DNA from: Candidatus Sedimenticola sp. (ex Thyasira tokunagai)
GTDB taxonomy: Bacteria > Pseudomonadota > Gammaproteobacteria > Chromatiales > Chromatiaceae
Direction: 5' to 3'
Length of the DNA: 64,000 nt
Assembly: GCA_037318855.1 (NCBI GenBank)
Contig: CP134874.1
Coordinates: 1,922,598-1,986,597, forward strand
Both the position numbers and the translations under genes were made by a program. Position 1 is the first letter of the stretch, and each line of letters begins with the position of its first letter. The notes beneath the pieces are model-generated. The model had not been told where the DNA came from and did no database searches. It saw only the letters and a list, made by a program, of their open reading frames with translations. This document shows positions 38,973 to 52,023 of the stretch, piece by piece.

Positions 38973-39218
38973 TTACTCTTTTTTTCTCCATCCGTCATGC
39001 AGCACGTGCAGTGCATTCTCACCGAGAATCTTTCTGATCTGAACATCATTGAGTCCGCGGGTTAAAAGCACCTGGGTCAGTTTGGGTAGATCCGAAGGTT
39101 CTTTCAGTTTGTTCGGTGGATTGGTCATGCCGTCAAAATCCGTTTCTATCGCCGCGCGATCGACTCCTACGGTTTTTATAATGCGTAATAAATCCGTGGG
39201 ATAAATCCGGACATCCAT
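38973..39218 (-). pseudogene. C-terminal stump of a membrane dipeptidase (peptidase M19)
   Basis: An 81-residue frame matching only the last part of M19 renal-dipeptidase-like enzymes: a TDFDG motif (equivalent to the (G)SDFDG near a metal site) followed by PSDLPKLTQVLLTRGL and QIRKILGENALHVL. The N-terminal 75% with the main metal ligands is missing; upstream (39219-39253) is the end of the LVIVD gene. A frame opens at MDVRIYPTDLL but a functional enzyme is not possible. Confidence 0.75.
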
Positions 39219-39253
39219 GATTTGACTCTATATGCCCCTGTAAGAAAGGGCTA

Positions 39254-40387
39254 TCAGGGCTTGAAGGCATACACCTTGTCTGGTGCCATGGAAAAGAGCA
39301 TTCCACCAGAGGCTGCGACATTTCCGACATCTCCTGAGTAGGCGGGCTTTAGTGTTGTTTTATAGTCGTTATCAACGGTTACCGCAATCAAGCCATCTCC
39401 ACCACAGTAACCATCGGCGATATAGATATGCTTTCCAGCGCGGGCAAGATCCTGTGGATAACAGAAGGTACGGTAGTTTCCTTGGAGGGTCATTCTATCC
39501 GGTTGTGTTACATCAATCAGTTGAACGCCACCCACACCCGTCACAGCATGCAATAGACCTTTATCCAGTAGCAGGCGCTCTACCGGCCAGTCCAAGCGTA
39601 ACTCCTGAAGTTTTTTAATATTAACGGGATCGGATATGTCCACGGAAATAATGCCGGCGGAGCCGTAGGCTATGAATGCGGTATTTCCACTCAACAGCAG
39701 GTCCATCACGCCGTCGCTACGCTCTATATCCTTGAGCGAGACCTCCTCCTCGACATCTTCATAGGCGGGCAGGTCATCAGCATCATAGTAATTTTCACTC
39801 GATCCCATATTTAAGGTGCCGCCACCTTCCTGTTCACTGTTGTCGGCAAAGAGGCCATCCGCCTCCTCTTCAGTCAGCATACTTTTTGTTGGTGGTGCAT
39901 AGGCCTGGAAAGTTGAGACCAGGTGGGGAGCGTGCGGATTTGATATATCGATGGTATGCATCCCATAGAAACCGGAAGCTACATAGGCAAAGTCACCCCT
40001 TACCACAACCTTTTGGCTAAACCCTTCCAGTTCAATCGATGCCACTTCACGAGGTTGCTTCAGATTCTTTAGGTCAACGATATCAACACCCATCTCACCG
40101 TTTGCAATCAGCAGAAATTGACCGCTGAGTGCAATACTGTGGGCGTTTCCGGTGGAGTAGTATAGCCCTGACTCTTTAGGCGTACCTTTACCATGCAATG
40201 AAAAAATACGCAGGTCTGGCTCACCCATCTCCGCTTCCCGCGCTGACAGAATCAGATGCTCCTTGTGTATGACTGCATCTTCAAATGCACCCTCAATCTC
40301 GAAAAGTGGTTTTGAGAGTAGGGGTTCAGCTGCAGCTGTAATAAACACCAATAGAGAGCCAAGGGCGGTGACAAAGAGCCTTTTCAT
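39254..40387 (-). CDS. Exported LVIVD-repeat beta-propeller protein
   Basis: A 377-residue protein with a signal peptide (residues 1-20, LFVTALGSLLVFITAAAEP). It has repeated LVIVD-type blades: ANGEMGVDIVDLKNL, VASGFYGMHTIDISNPHAPHLVS, AYGSAGIISVDISDPVNIK and VTGVGGVQLIDVTQPDRM, so a seven-bladed-type propeller is likely. An acidic insert at about residues 172-225 (SEQEGGGTLNM, YEDVEEEVSLKD) breaks the repeats and could bind cations. Probably periplasmic or surface-exposed; such propellers mediate protein contacts. Ligand unknown. Transcribed in the same direction as the M19 stump. Confidence 0.82.
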   Translation of the reverse strand: MKRLFVTALGSLLVFITAAAEPLLSKPLFEIEGAFEDAVIHKEHLILSAREAEMGEPDLRIFSLHGKGTPKESGLYYSTGNAHSIALSGQFLLIANGEMGVDIVDLKNLKQPREVASIELEGFSQKVVVRGDFAYVASGFYGMHTIDISNPHAPHLVSTFQAYAPPTKSMLTEEEADGLFADNSEQEGGGTLNMGSSENYYDADDLPAYEDVEEEVSLKDIERSDGVMDLLLSGNTAFIAYGSAGIISVDISDPVNIKKLQELRLDWPVERLLLDKGLLHAVTGVGGVQLIDVTQPDRMTLQGNYRTFCYPQDLARAGKHIYIADGYCGGDGLIAVTVDNDYKTTLKPAYSGDVGNVAASGGMLFSMAPDKVYAFKP

Positions 40388-40528
40388 AACTATGTATCAA
40401 CCTGTGATTTGAATTCGTTTTTGACTCTGTAACCAGCGGTGCTGAGCAGTGTGCGAAATCAAGAGTGACCCGCGGCGACTAGGGTAGGTCTGGATGACTC
40501 TATTTCGTAGAGTGGACCGGGATCAAAG

Positions 40529-42235
40529 CTATAGCGACTGTTCGGTTACATCCACATAGAGTTTCAGCCTCTGTCCCGGCTGCAGGTAGCGACTGGAGAG
40601 AGTGTTCCATTTTCTCAGATCCGCCACGGTAATTTTAAAACGCTGAGCAATACGTGCCAGAGAATCCCCTTTGCGCACTCTGTAGTTAATGCTGCTGCGT
40701 GTGCTGAAGGGTAGTGCGGTTGTTCCAGGAATAGCTCCTGCCACTGCTGTACCACCGGAGCTGTTTTTACGCTCTTTAATCCAGATACTCAGCTTCTGAC
40801 CCTGTCTGAGGGTATCTCTCGGCGAGAGGCCGTTCCAGCGCGCCAGTGACTTATGGCTGACCTTGTGTTTGTTGGCAATGCTCCAGAAGCTGTCACCCTG
40901 TTTCACCTTGTAGACGACTTTTTTCCCTTTACGTTTGCTACTCTGTATTTTTGCTGTGCGCTGTTCAGCGGAAAAGCTGTAGTGGGCCGGTTGTTCGCTG
41001 GAGATCGGGATCAGCAGGTGCTTGCCTGCACGGATGTTGTTCCCCTTTATCTTGTTGACCTGTCGCAATTGGGTGATGGTGGTACCGTGTCTTTCTGAGA
41101 TGACACTGAGACTGTCACCGGAACGGATGCGGTAACGTTTCCAGCGCAACCGTTTCAAGGGATCGAGCTCTGCCAGCTTATCGGTAAAGCCGTCGATTTT
41201 CTCCAAAGGAAGGTTGAGGCGATGTGGCCCCTCCGGTGGCGAGGCCCAGCGATTGAAGCCGGGATTAAGCTTGTACAGCTCCTCAATGGAGAGCGCTGCC
41301 ATCTCCGCGGCCAGGGCAAGGTCAAGCTGTGACTCTATATCGACGCTGCCAAAATAGGGAGTGTTGGCAATGGGAGTGAGGGTGATGTTGTATTGGTCCG
41401 GGTGAGCAATAATGCTGGCCATCGCCAGTAGCTTTGGGACATAGCCTTCGGTCTCCCTGGGAAGATCAAGGGACCAGTAGTCTGTCGCTTTACCGCGTTT
41501 CCTGTTCTTTCTAATTGCCCTCCGCACGGTACCGGCACCGGCATTGTAAGAGGCGAGGGCAAGCTCCCAGTCACCGTCGAAACGCTTTGCCAGGGCATCA
41601 AGATAATCCAGCGCTGCACGGGTTGCAGCGACGATGTCGCGGCGTCCGTCGTACCACCAGTTCTGCTTTAGCCCATAAGCTTTGCCGGTGGAGGGAATAA
41701 ACTGCCAGATACCGGCGGCCCTTCCAGGTGAGTAGGCAAATGGATTGAATGCACTCTCAACCACCGGCAGCAGTACCATCTCCATCGGCATCTGTCGTTT
41801 TTCAATCTCTTCTACAATAAAGTGGAGATAGGGATTTGCCCGCAACTGCATACGTTGCAGGTATTTACCGTGGGAGGCATACCATTTGATGGATTGTTTC
41901 ACCCTGGCGTTATCAGGAACCTGCATCTGGTATCCGGCACGAACCCGCGCCCACAGATCGGTATCTGTTTGGGATTCCGGCTCGGCCGATGCAGCGGTCT
42001 GCTGGAGTGCCTCGACCTGCTTTACCGTTCTGTCTGTGTCACCGATCTCCTGCAGAGTTACAGTTGCCGGGATGGCAGGGGCAGGAGCGGTGGAAATCGT
42101 CATTGACGGTTTCTCTACAGCAGTCGGATTTGCCGCCACATGTTGATCATGCTTGAGCGGCATGAGATTACAGCCTGTAAGCGAGAGCAGGCAGGCAATG
42201 GTAACCGGAGTCAGGATTTTTCTAGCGACGATCAT
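40529..42235 (-). CDS. mltD: Membrane-bound lytic murein transglycosylase D
   Basis: A 568-residue lipoprotein that cleaves peptidoglycan glycan strands to 1,6-anhydro products. The lipobox LTGC ends the signal peptide at residue 22. The SLT domain holds the catalytic glutamate in VVESAFNPFAYSPGRAAGIWQF and the conserved ALASYNAGAGTVRRAI. Three LysM domains follow: IRSGDSLSVISERHG, VKQGDSFWSIANKHK and VRKGDSLARIAQRF. E. coli MltD has two LysM domains and about 452 residues, so this form is longer. Confidence 0.95.
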   Translation of the reverse strand: MIVARKILTPVTIACLLSLTGCNLMPLKHDQHVAANPTAVEKPSMTISTAPAPAIPATVTLQEIGDTDRTVKQVEALQQTAASAEPESQTDTDLWARVRAGYQMQVPDNARVKQSIKWYASHGKYLQRMQLRANPYLHFIVEEIEKRQMPMEMVLLPVVESAFNPFAYSPGRAAGIWQFIPSTGKAYGLKQNWWYDGRRDIVAATRAALDYLDALAKRFDGDWELALASYNAGAGTVRRAIRKNRKRGKATDYWSLDLPRETEGYVPKLLAMASIIAHPDQYNITLTPIANTPYFGSVDIESQLDLALAAEMAALSIEELYKLNPGFNRWASPPEGPHRLNLPLEKIDGFTDKLAELDPLKRLRWKRYRIRSGDSLSVISERHGTTITQLRQVNKIKGNNIRAGKHLLIPISSEQPAHYSFSAEQRTAKIQSSKRKGKKVVYKVKQGDSFWSIANKHKVSHKSLARWNGLSPRDTLRQGQKLSIWIKERKNSSGGTAVAGAIPGTTALPFSTRSSINYRVRKGDSLARIAQRFKITVADLRKWNTLSSRYLQPGQRLKLYVDVTEQSL

Positions 42236-42441
42236 TATTAACCTTACGAATTATAGTGCCATCCTGGCTTGATCAACGAACTATACGCAATCAGCGTTTT
42301 TTTTTCCATGAATAGGGTCTGCAATTAGCTGTTTTTGTCAGAACGTTTTCTATCAACTCAATGGATTGTAGTAATAGATTTCCCCCTGCTGTGATTGGGT
42401 GCTGTGATGTGCAAAGTGCAACTGGAAATAAAGTTGTATTT

Positions 42442-42505
42442 GTAGGAGCGAACTTGTTCGCGATTGGCTCCTTGGCGCGTGCTTCGCGAACAAGTTCACT
42501 CCTAC
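42442..42505. repeat. REP-type palindrome
   Basis: Inverted repeat with arms beginning GTAGGAGCGAACTTGTTCGC and ending CACTCCTAC, 22 bp each, with about 20 bp between. The sequence type (GTAGGAGCGaacTTGttCGCGA) is the familiar REP found between genes in Pseudomonas and other gammaproteobacteria. Confidence 0.8.
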
Positions 42506-42546
42506 GGTCGACTTCAGGATTATTGTGCAGAGCCTGTATATGTTTT

Positions 42547-42787
42547 AACCTAGAATCCTCAGTTGGCCGCTTCACTCTACGAGCAACACATTGATTTTAA
42601 TTGCATTGACTGCGATCGCCTATTTCACTCTCAGGGTGAATCACGCTGCAGGGCGGATAGCACACTTGCGGTGGCGCATTACGGCGTTACAACTCCTTGG
42701 AATAGAACAACTATTCCTCGTCGTTGTGCCTTGTACTGCACCATCGCAAGTGCACTCTCCACCCTGCCCAACTGAGGATTCTAGGTT
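42547..42787. repeat. 241-bp MITE-like element with 20-bp terminal inverted repeats
   Basis: Perfect 20-bp terminal repeats AACCTAGAATCCTCAGTTGG at 42547-42566 and its complement at 42768-42787 bound a stretch with no gene. It lies just upstream of the yafS-like start, so it may affect that gene's expression. No transposase, so a non-autonomous element is inferred. Confidence 0.75.
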
Positions 42788-42799
42788 TAATCAGAGGCC

Positions 42800-43588
42800 A
42801 TGAGTAAAGGAAACAACTGCAACCCATTGCCTGAGCTGACTAAAGAGCTGAAGCAGTGGCAAAAGAGCCCACTTGGGGTTGAGCTATTGGCTCAGGAAAA
42901 GTGTGCCCTTGAGCAGTTACTGCCCGCTCTTTTTGGATACTACCTTCTCCATATTGGGCGCACGGATGGATTGGGTGATACACCCTCATGTAGCCATATC
43001 CGTACAGTGGTGAATTTATCACTCGATTCAGCCGGATCCACTAACTGTTGTGGCGTGATGGGTGATGCGGAAAACCTACCATTTGCTTCAGACAGCATTG
43101 ATGCCGTGCTGCTCTCTCATACAATCGATTTCTCTCCAGATCCTCATCGTCTCCTGCGTGAGGTGGAGCGTGTACTGATCCCTGAAGGTAAGCTGATTAT
43201 TCTCGGCTTCAACTCACTCAGTTTGTGGGGAGTCTGGCGGCTGTTTCATCTGCGCCGGCGACATGTTCCCTGGTGTGGTCGCTTTATCTCTCTCCCCCGG
43301 CTTGATGATTGGCTGTCGCTTTTGGGCTTTGAAGTGCAGCAGGTGAAGCGAATGATGTTTACACCGCCGCTGCAGCAGGGGGGCATCATCCGGCGATTGG
43401 CAATGGTTGAACAGTTGGGGGGGCGCTATTGGCCAATGTTACCGGGGGCCTATGCAGTTCAGGCGGTAAAACGGGTTTCGACATTGACACCGATAGAGCC
43501 TGCGTGGAAGCTACGCTCTCGGGTGCTCGGTGGTGGTGTGATCGAGCCGACAACAAGAACCAGTTCGCGGGAGTTGGGTAGTGAGTGA
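42800..43588 (+). CDS. SAM-dependent methyltransferase, YafS-like
   Basis: A 262-residue class I methyltransferase (Methyltransf_11 type). Residues 68-130 hold the core: the strand [32 protein letters not shown] and the usual [20 protein letters not shown]. The first SAM glycine motif is poorly conserved. Same position and orientation beside rnhA and dnaQ as yafS in E. coli. Substrate not known. It ends inside the rnhA start. Confidence 0.8.
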   Translation: MSKGNNCNPLPELTKELKQWQKSPLGVELLAQEKCALEQLLPALFGYYLLHIGRTDGLGDTPSCSHIRTVVNLSLDSAGSTNCCGVMGDAENLPFASDSIDAVLLSHTIDFSPDPHRLLREVERVLIPEGKLIILGFNSLSLWGVWRLFHLRRRHVPWCGRFISLPRLDDWLSLLGFEVQQVKRMMFTPPLQQGGIIRRLAMVEQLGGRYWPMLPGAYAVQAVKRVSTLTPIEPAWKLRSRVLGGGVIEPTTRTSSRELGSE

Positions 43589-44018
43589 GAGGGTGGAAAT
43601 TTATACGGATGGTGCCTGTAAAGGCAATCCCGGACGGGGGGGCTGGGGTGCGGTAATGCACTACGACGGCAACGAAAAGCAGCTATATGGTGGTGAGCGG
43701 GATACCACTAATAATCGCATGGAGCTGATGGCGGTGATTAAAGCGCTGGAGGCTCTGAAACGGCCGGTTGATGTCCGTGTTACCACCGATTCCCAGTACG
43801 TAAAAAAAGGGATCACTGAGTGGATTCATAACTGGAAAAAAAATGGCTGGAAGACGGCGGCAAAAAAACCGGTAAAGAATAGTGACCTCTGGCAAAGACT
43901 GGATCAGTTGGTGACCGGCCACCGCGTGGCTTGGGCATGGGTGAAGGGACACAGTGGCCATTCTGAAAATGAGTTGGCTGATGATCTGGCTAATCGTGGT
44001 GTGGAGGAGTTGGAGTGA
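43581..44018 (+). CDS. rnhA: Ribonuclease HI
   Basis: A 145-residue nuclease that cuts RNA in RNA-DNA hybrids. Catalytic acids are visible: [16 protein letters not shown] (Asp), [18 protein letters not shown] (Glu), TDSQYV (Asp), and [14 protein letters not shown] (His, Asp). The start is GTG at 43581, overlapping the yafS-like stop by 8 nt; it gives [11 protein letters not shown], matching the E. coli N-terminus length. Confidence 0.97.
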   Translation: MSERVEIYTDGACKGNPGRGGWGAVMHYDGNEKQLYGGERDTTNNRMELMAVIKALEALKRPVDVRVTTDSQYVKKGITEWIHNWKKNGWKTAAKKPVKNSDLWQRLDQLVTGHRVAWAWVKGHSGHSENELADDLANRGVEELE

Positions 44019-44725
44019 GTCTACGGCAGATTGTACTGGATACTGAGACTACTGGATTGGAGCCAAAACAAGGGCACCGGATCATCGAAATAGGCTGTGT
44101 AGAGATGGTTGATCGCCGGCTCACAGGCAATAATTTTCACCAGTATCTTCAGCCTGACCGCGGTATCGATTCTGCTGCGGTGGAGGTTCATGGCATCACC
44201 AATGAGTTTCTTGCCGATAAGCCACGCTTTGGTGATCTGGTTGATGACTTTATGGAGTATGTTCGGGGGGCGGAGTTAATCATCCACAACGCTCCCTTCG
44301 ATGTCGGCTTTATCAACAATGAGCTGCAGATGCTGAACAAGGACTGGGAGGTAATTTCCAGTTATTGCGGTGTGGTGGATACCCTGGTGATGGCGAAAAA
44401 GCTCCATCCGGGACAGCGCAACAGCCTCGATGCACTGTGTAAACGTTACGATATAGACAACAGCCACCGTGAGCTCCATGGCGCACTTCTCGACTCGGAG
44501 ATACTGGCGGAAGTCTACCTCTTTATGACCGGCGGGCAGACCCTGCTCTCACTCGACGGCAATTCACTGGATGGGGTGGGAGGTGCCGGATCTATCCGGC
44601 GGCTCTCTTCTGATCGTCCACCGCTCAAGATTATTCAGGCCGCCGGTGATGAGGTCCATGCTCATGAGACACGACTTGAGGTGATCGAAAAAGGGAGTGA
44701 TGGAAGCTGTGTATGGCGGCACTAG
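44015..44725 (+). CDS. dnaQ: DNA polymerase III epsilon subunit (3'-5' exonuclease)
   Basis: A 236-residue proofreading subunit of DNA polymerase III. Exonuclease motifs: [11 protein letters not shown] (Exo I), [14 protein letters not shown] (Exo II), and [21 protein letters not shown] (Exo III epsilon-type). GTG start at 44015 overlaps the rnhA stop by 4 nt. The C-terminal tail that binds the polymerase follows. Gene order yafS-rnhA-dnaQ as in E. coli, where rnhA and dnaQ are instead divergent; here they are co-directional. Confidence 0.96.
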   Translation: MSLRQIVLDTETTGLEPKQGHRIIEIGCVEMVDRRLTGNNFHQYLQPDRGIDSAAVEVHGITNEFLADKPRFGDLVDDFMEYVRGAELIIHNAPFDVGFINNELQMLNKDWEVISSYCGVVDTLVMAKKLHPGQRNSLDALCKRYDIDNSHRELHGALLDSEILAEVYLFMTGGQTLLSLDGNSLDGVGGAGSIRRLSSDRPPLKIIQAAGDEVHAHETRLEVIEKGSDGSCVWRH

Positions 44726-44789
44726 CCGACTGATTATTCTGTCTTATTTCCTATAGATCTGCTGGGCCGTTATTGTTCTGTTCGAACTC

Positions 44790-45566
44790 TTATGGACAGC
44801 TACGCTCGCGGCCTTGCCTGTTATCGCTGCTAACAATCATGCGCAGACGCTCGGTATCGAGCAACTGGATATGTTTTCGCTCGACATTCAGTAGTCGCTC
44901 ATACTGAAAACGGGTGAACAGTCGACTGATAGTCTCCACGGCAAGGCCCAGGTAGTTGCCTATTTCGTGGCGGGACATGCTGAGAAAAAAGTCGGTGGCT
45001 GAGAAGCCACGCCCTTTGAATCTATCCGAAAGACTGAGAAGGAATGCAGCAAGACGCTCTTCGGCATTTCGTTTTCCCAGCAGAGTCAGCATATCTTCGT
45101 CATGGCTGATCTCTCGGCTCAGCAGTCGATACATCTGGTGTTGCAGGTTGGGTATACCACTACTGAGTATTTCCAGCTGATGGAATGGGATCTCACAGAT
45201 GGCACTGGTCTCAAGTACTTTTGCGGAGCAGTGGTGGCGCTGGTTCTCAATCGCATCCAGTCCGATCAGCTCTCCCGGCAGGTGAAACCCAAGTACCTGC
45301 TCACTACCGTCTTCGCTGGGTGCGTAGGTTTTGACGGAGCCGGTTTTGACTACAAAGATGCTATGGAACGCTTCGTCATCACGAAATAGGTGGTCTCCAC
45401 GATGGAGCGGGCGGTTGCGTTTGACGATGGCATCCAGTTTATCCACCTCACCTGTGTCCAGACCCATGGGAAGGCATAGGGACACCAGACTACAACCACG
45501 GCAGCTGATTTTAGCGTTCCCAAAAGAGATTATTTTATGCTCGCTCACGTTTGCCCCTAACTTCAT
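44790..45566 (-). CDS. fnr: Oxygen-sensing regulator FNR (Anr)
   Basis: A 258-residue Crp/Fnr regulator for anaerobic metabolism. The [4Fe-4S] ligands are all present: Cys22, Cys25 and Cys31 (C-x2-C-x5-C), and Cys124 in SAICEIPF, matching E. coli C20, C23, C29 and C122. The recognition helix has ETISR (E-x2-S-R), the FNR DNA-contact motif. I chose ATG at 45566; the frame also opens with a GTG two codons earlier. An FNR-type box lies 38 bp upstream of the start (45604-45617), implying autoregulation. A second FNR-like gene is at 58372. Confidence 0.93.
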   Translation of the reverse strand: MKLGANVSEHKIISFGNAKISCRGCSLVSLCLPMGLDTGEVDKLDAIVKRNRPLHRGDHLFRDDEAFHSIFVVKTGSVKTYAPSEDGSEQVLGFHLPGELIGLDAIENQRHHCSAKVLETSAICEIPFHQLEILSSGIPNLQHQMYRLLSREISHDEDMLTLLGKRNAEERLAAFLLSLSDRFKGRGFSATDFFLSMSRHEIGNYLGLAVETISRLFTRFQYERLLNVERKHIQLLDTERLRMIVSSDNRQGRERSCP

Positions 45567-45603
45567 GCGCACTCAGGTCAGTGAATACATTTTGCAGATA
45601 GTC

Positions 45604-45617
45604 TTGACTTGGATCAA
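45604..45617. promoter_or_regulatory. FNR box upstream of fnr
   Basis: TTGACTTGGATCAA matches the FNR consensus TTGAT-N4-ATCAA at nine of ten positions. It lies between fnr and pyrG, close to the fnr start, where it would overlap the fnr promoter and probably repress it. Confidence 0.75.
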
Positions 45618-48606
<2,989 letters not shown>

Positions 48607-48741
48607 CTCCTCCATGAGAGGCGTGCCATTGGAATGCCCCCTAAATCCAAGGTAGCGAAACTGTGATACTGGGGATTGAGCAACTTGGGGCATCTGCAAT
48701 CAACAGCGCGGGTGTAGAAAAATTAAAAATTACTAGAGTGA

Positions 48742-50025
<1,284 letters not shown>

Positions 50026-50089
50026 TAATCACTGCATGCGGCAGCCACGGGGCTTCTCTGCTCTGCCGGCTGTTGTCTGCGGGTAGCCT

Positions 50090-50380
50090 ATGCGACTCCT
50101 TACAGCACTGCTTCTGCTAATCATTTTGGTGCTTCAGTACCGTCTGTGGGTTGGCGAGGGGAGCTTGGCTGAGGTCCACTCCCTGAAAAAGGATATTGCA
50201 CTGCAAAAGGGTGAGCTAAAGCAGATGCGCCTGCGCAACCGGGCGTTGCAGGCAGAAGTGGACGACCTCAAGAAAGGATTGGAGGCGATTGAGGAGCGGG
50301 CACGCAACGAGTTGGGCATGATACGGGAGGGAGAGATCTTCTACCAGGTAGTGGAGCCCACCGGAGAGCAGGCTAAGTGA
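50090..50380 (+). CDS. ftsB: Cell division protein FtsB
   Basis: A 96-residue bitopic membrane protein of the divisome (FtsQLB complex). One N-terminal membrane segment (LLTALLLLIILVLQYRLWVG), then a coiled coil (SLKKDIALQKGELKQMRLRN) and the conserved ARNELGMIREGEIFYQV. Position between eno and ispD is the usual one. Confidence 0.94.
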   Translation: MRLLTALLLLIILVLQYRLWVGEGSLAEVHSLKKDIALQKGELKQMRLRNRALQAEVDDLKKGLEAIEERARNELGMIREGEIFYQVVEPTGEQAK

Positions 50381-51078
50381 CAAGGAAGAGTCTATTTTGG
50401 GGAGTGGTTCCTGCCGCGGGTGTTGGTCGGCGTATGGGTGGTGAGATCCCCAAGCAGTACCTGAGACTCAATGATCGGCCGGTTATCGAGCATGCTTTGG
50501 CCCCCCTGTTGGCAGATTCGCGGATAGGCCGTATTCTGGTTGCCTTGTCAGATGATGATGGCTGGTGGAGCGAGACCGCCTTTTCCGATCACCCTAAAGT
50601 GCAGCGAGTGAGCGGCGGCATGGAGCGCTGTCATTCGGTACTCAATGCGCTTGATGCCCTTGCCTCCGTAGCGGAGGATGATGACTGGGTTCTGGTACAC
50701 GATGCCGCCCGGCCCTGCCTGCAGCCTTCTGACCTAGATAAGATGATCTCCCAGCTGTCAGACCATCCGGTGGGGGGGCTGTTGGCACTTCCCCTTCACG
50801 ATACTGTCAAACGGGCCGATCACTCACAGCAAGTGCTGGAGACCCTGCCCAGAGAAGAACTTTGGCGCGCCTTTACTCCCCAGATGTTTAGATATTCACT
50901 GCTGCGCACCGCATTGACTGCCGCTCTTGAGGCCGGTGCGCAGGTCACTGATGAGGCGAGCGCTATTGAGTTTTATGGAGAGTCACCTCTACTGGTAGAG
51001 GGCGCACCGGACAATATCAAGATCACCCGGCCGGAGGATCTGCCGTTGGCAGCCTTCTATCTCAGTTCACGCCCATGA
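50377..51078 (+). CDS. ispD: 2-C-methyl-D-erythritol 4-phosphate cytidylyltransferase
   Basis: A 233-residue enzyme of the MEP isoprenoid pathway that couples MEP to CMP. N-terminal nucleotide site VPAAGVGRRMGGEIPKQY; VLVHDAARPC; and C-terminal TDEASAIEFYG and EGAPDNIKITRPEDL. GTG start at 50377 overlaps the ftsB stop (4 nt). Its usual partner ispF lies beyond a 374-bp repeat region and a DsrC-like gene, an unusual separation. Confidence 0.95.
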   Translation: MTRKSLFWGVVPAAGVGRRMGGEIPKQYLRLNDRPVIEHALAPLLADSRIGRILVALSDDDGWWSETAFSDHPKVQRVSGGMERCHSVLNALDALASVAEDDDWVLVHDAARPCLQPSDLDKMISQLSDHPVGGLLALPLHDTVKRADHSQQVLETLPREELWRAFTPQMFRYSLLRTALTAALEAGAQVTDEASAIEFYGESPLLVEGAPDNIKITRPEDLPLAAFYLSSRP

Positions 51079-51097
51079 CATAAACAGGGGGCAGGGC

Positions 51098-51366
51098 CTA
51101 GTGGGCCATGCGGAAAATTCGGTAACCCACAGCCAGTTCACAAGCCGGGTTGGCAAGGCGCACGAGTGCAGGACTGGCCGTAGCCAATTCAAACGAGTGC
51201 AACACCGCCAACCCGGCTTGTGGACTGGCCCGAAGGGAGCCCCGCTAAGAGGCCAATGCTGCGTTGCGCACCTTGGAAAGGGCTTGCCATTCCCTGCGGT
51301 ACGCGCCTTACCTTGGCCTCTTAGCGGGGCTCTGTGAGTTACCGAACTTCCCGCATGGCCCACTAG
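51098..51366. repeat. 269-bp MITE-like inverted-repeat element (full copy)
   Basis: Terminal inverted repeats of about 29 bp start CTAGTGGGCCATGCGG (51098) and read the same inward from 51366, with three to four mismatches. Inside are two further palindromic pairs: AAGCCGGGTTGGC with GCCAACCCGGCTT, and AAGAGGCCAA with TTGGCCTCTT, so the element can fold into a cruciform. A half copy lies at 5392-5539 in reverse orientation. No gene inside. It separates ispD from ispF. A non-autonomous mobile element is the best reading. Confidence 0.8.
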
Positions 51367-51452
51367 CCATAACGGCAAGGTTGTACCGATTTGCACTTCC
51401 ACTGGCGAAACAGCTGCCATCCCTGACATTGTGTGGTGATATTATCCTTAGC

Positions 51453-51797
51453 TCAATGGACACTGCCGAATGAGAGGTCCAGTGAGTAGGCGGGCAGGGG
51501 AATGCAGGCAATCTTGGTCGCCTGTACGACGGGGCCGCGGGGGAATAGGGTGTAGAGATAACGTTTTCCACCTTGCTGTTTAAACTCGCTGGTCATCGCT
51601 TTCAGCAACAGCCGAGCGCTACAAGTGGTGCCATTGGTCTCACAGTGGTTGCGGAGGAAATGGATAACTTTCCAGTGTTCACTGGTAAGTTCGATACTCT
51701 CTTCCTTCGCCAGTTCGATGGCTGACTCCTCACTCCACTCATCAAAACTCTTTGGCGGCGTGCTGCTTTCAGTGGTCAGTGGGTTGCTGATTGGCAT
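51453..51797 (-). CDS. DsrC-family protein lacking the catalytic cysteines (RspA-like)
   Basis: A 114-residue protein of the TusE/DsrC fold: SFDEWSEESAIELAKEESIELTSEHWKVIHFLRNH and LYTLFPRGPVVQATKIA are family signatures. True DsrC has QACKIAG with one redox cysteine and a C-terminal GCV with the other. Here the first is Thr94 (QATKIA), and the C-terminus ends LSFGSVH without cysteine. DsrC relatives with neither cysteine are called RspA and are thought to be regulatory, not sulfur carriers. Cys52, Cys59 and Cys98 occur at non-canonical sites. Start ATG 51797 has AAGGAGAG upstream; the open frame to 51920 is not coding. Transcribed against its neighbours, between ispD and ispF. Confidence 0.85.
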   Translation of the reverse strand: MPISNPLTTESSTPPKSFDEWSEESAIELAKEESIELTSEHWKVIHFLRNHCETNGTTCSARLLLKAMTSEFKQQGGKRYLYTLFPRGPVVQATKIACIPLPAYSLDLSFGSVH

Positions 51798-52023
51798 GGT
51801 CTCTCTCCTTCGGTCATGAAACCTATTTTTGGGTTTCGTAAAGATCTTATTTAGGATGTCGGGTATTATTTGGAGCAACAACATCAGGTTAAGAATAGTC
51901 GCTTTTTTGAAAAATAACATACGAAAATACTAAGGAATTATCAGGAAGCATCAGTTTTTACTATGAATCCATTTAACCTGTTGATATTTCAGCATATTAA
52001 ATTCTGTGTGGAGAGGGGGTGTC

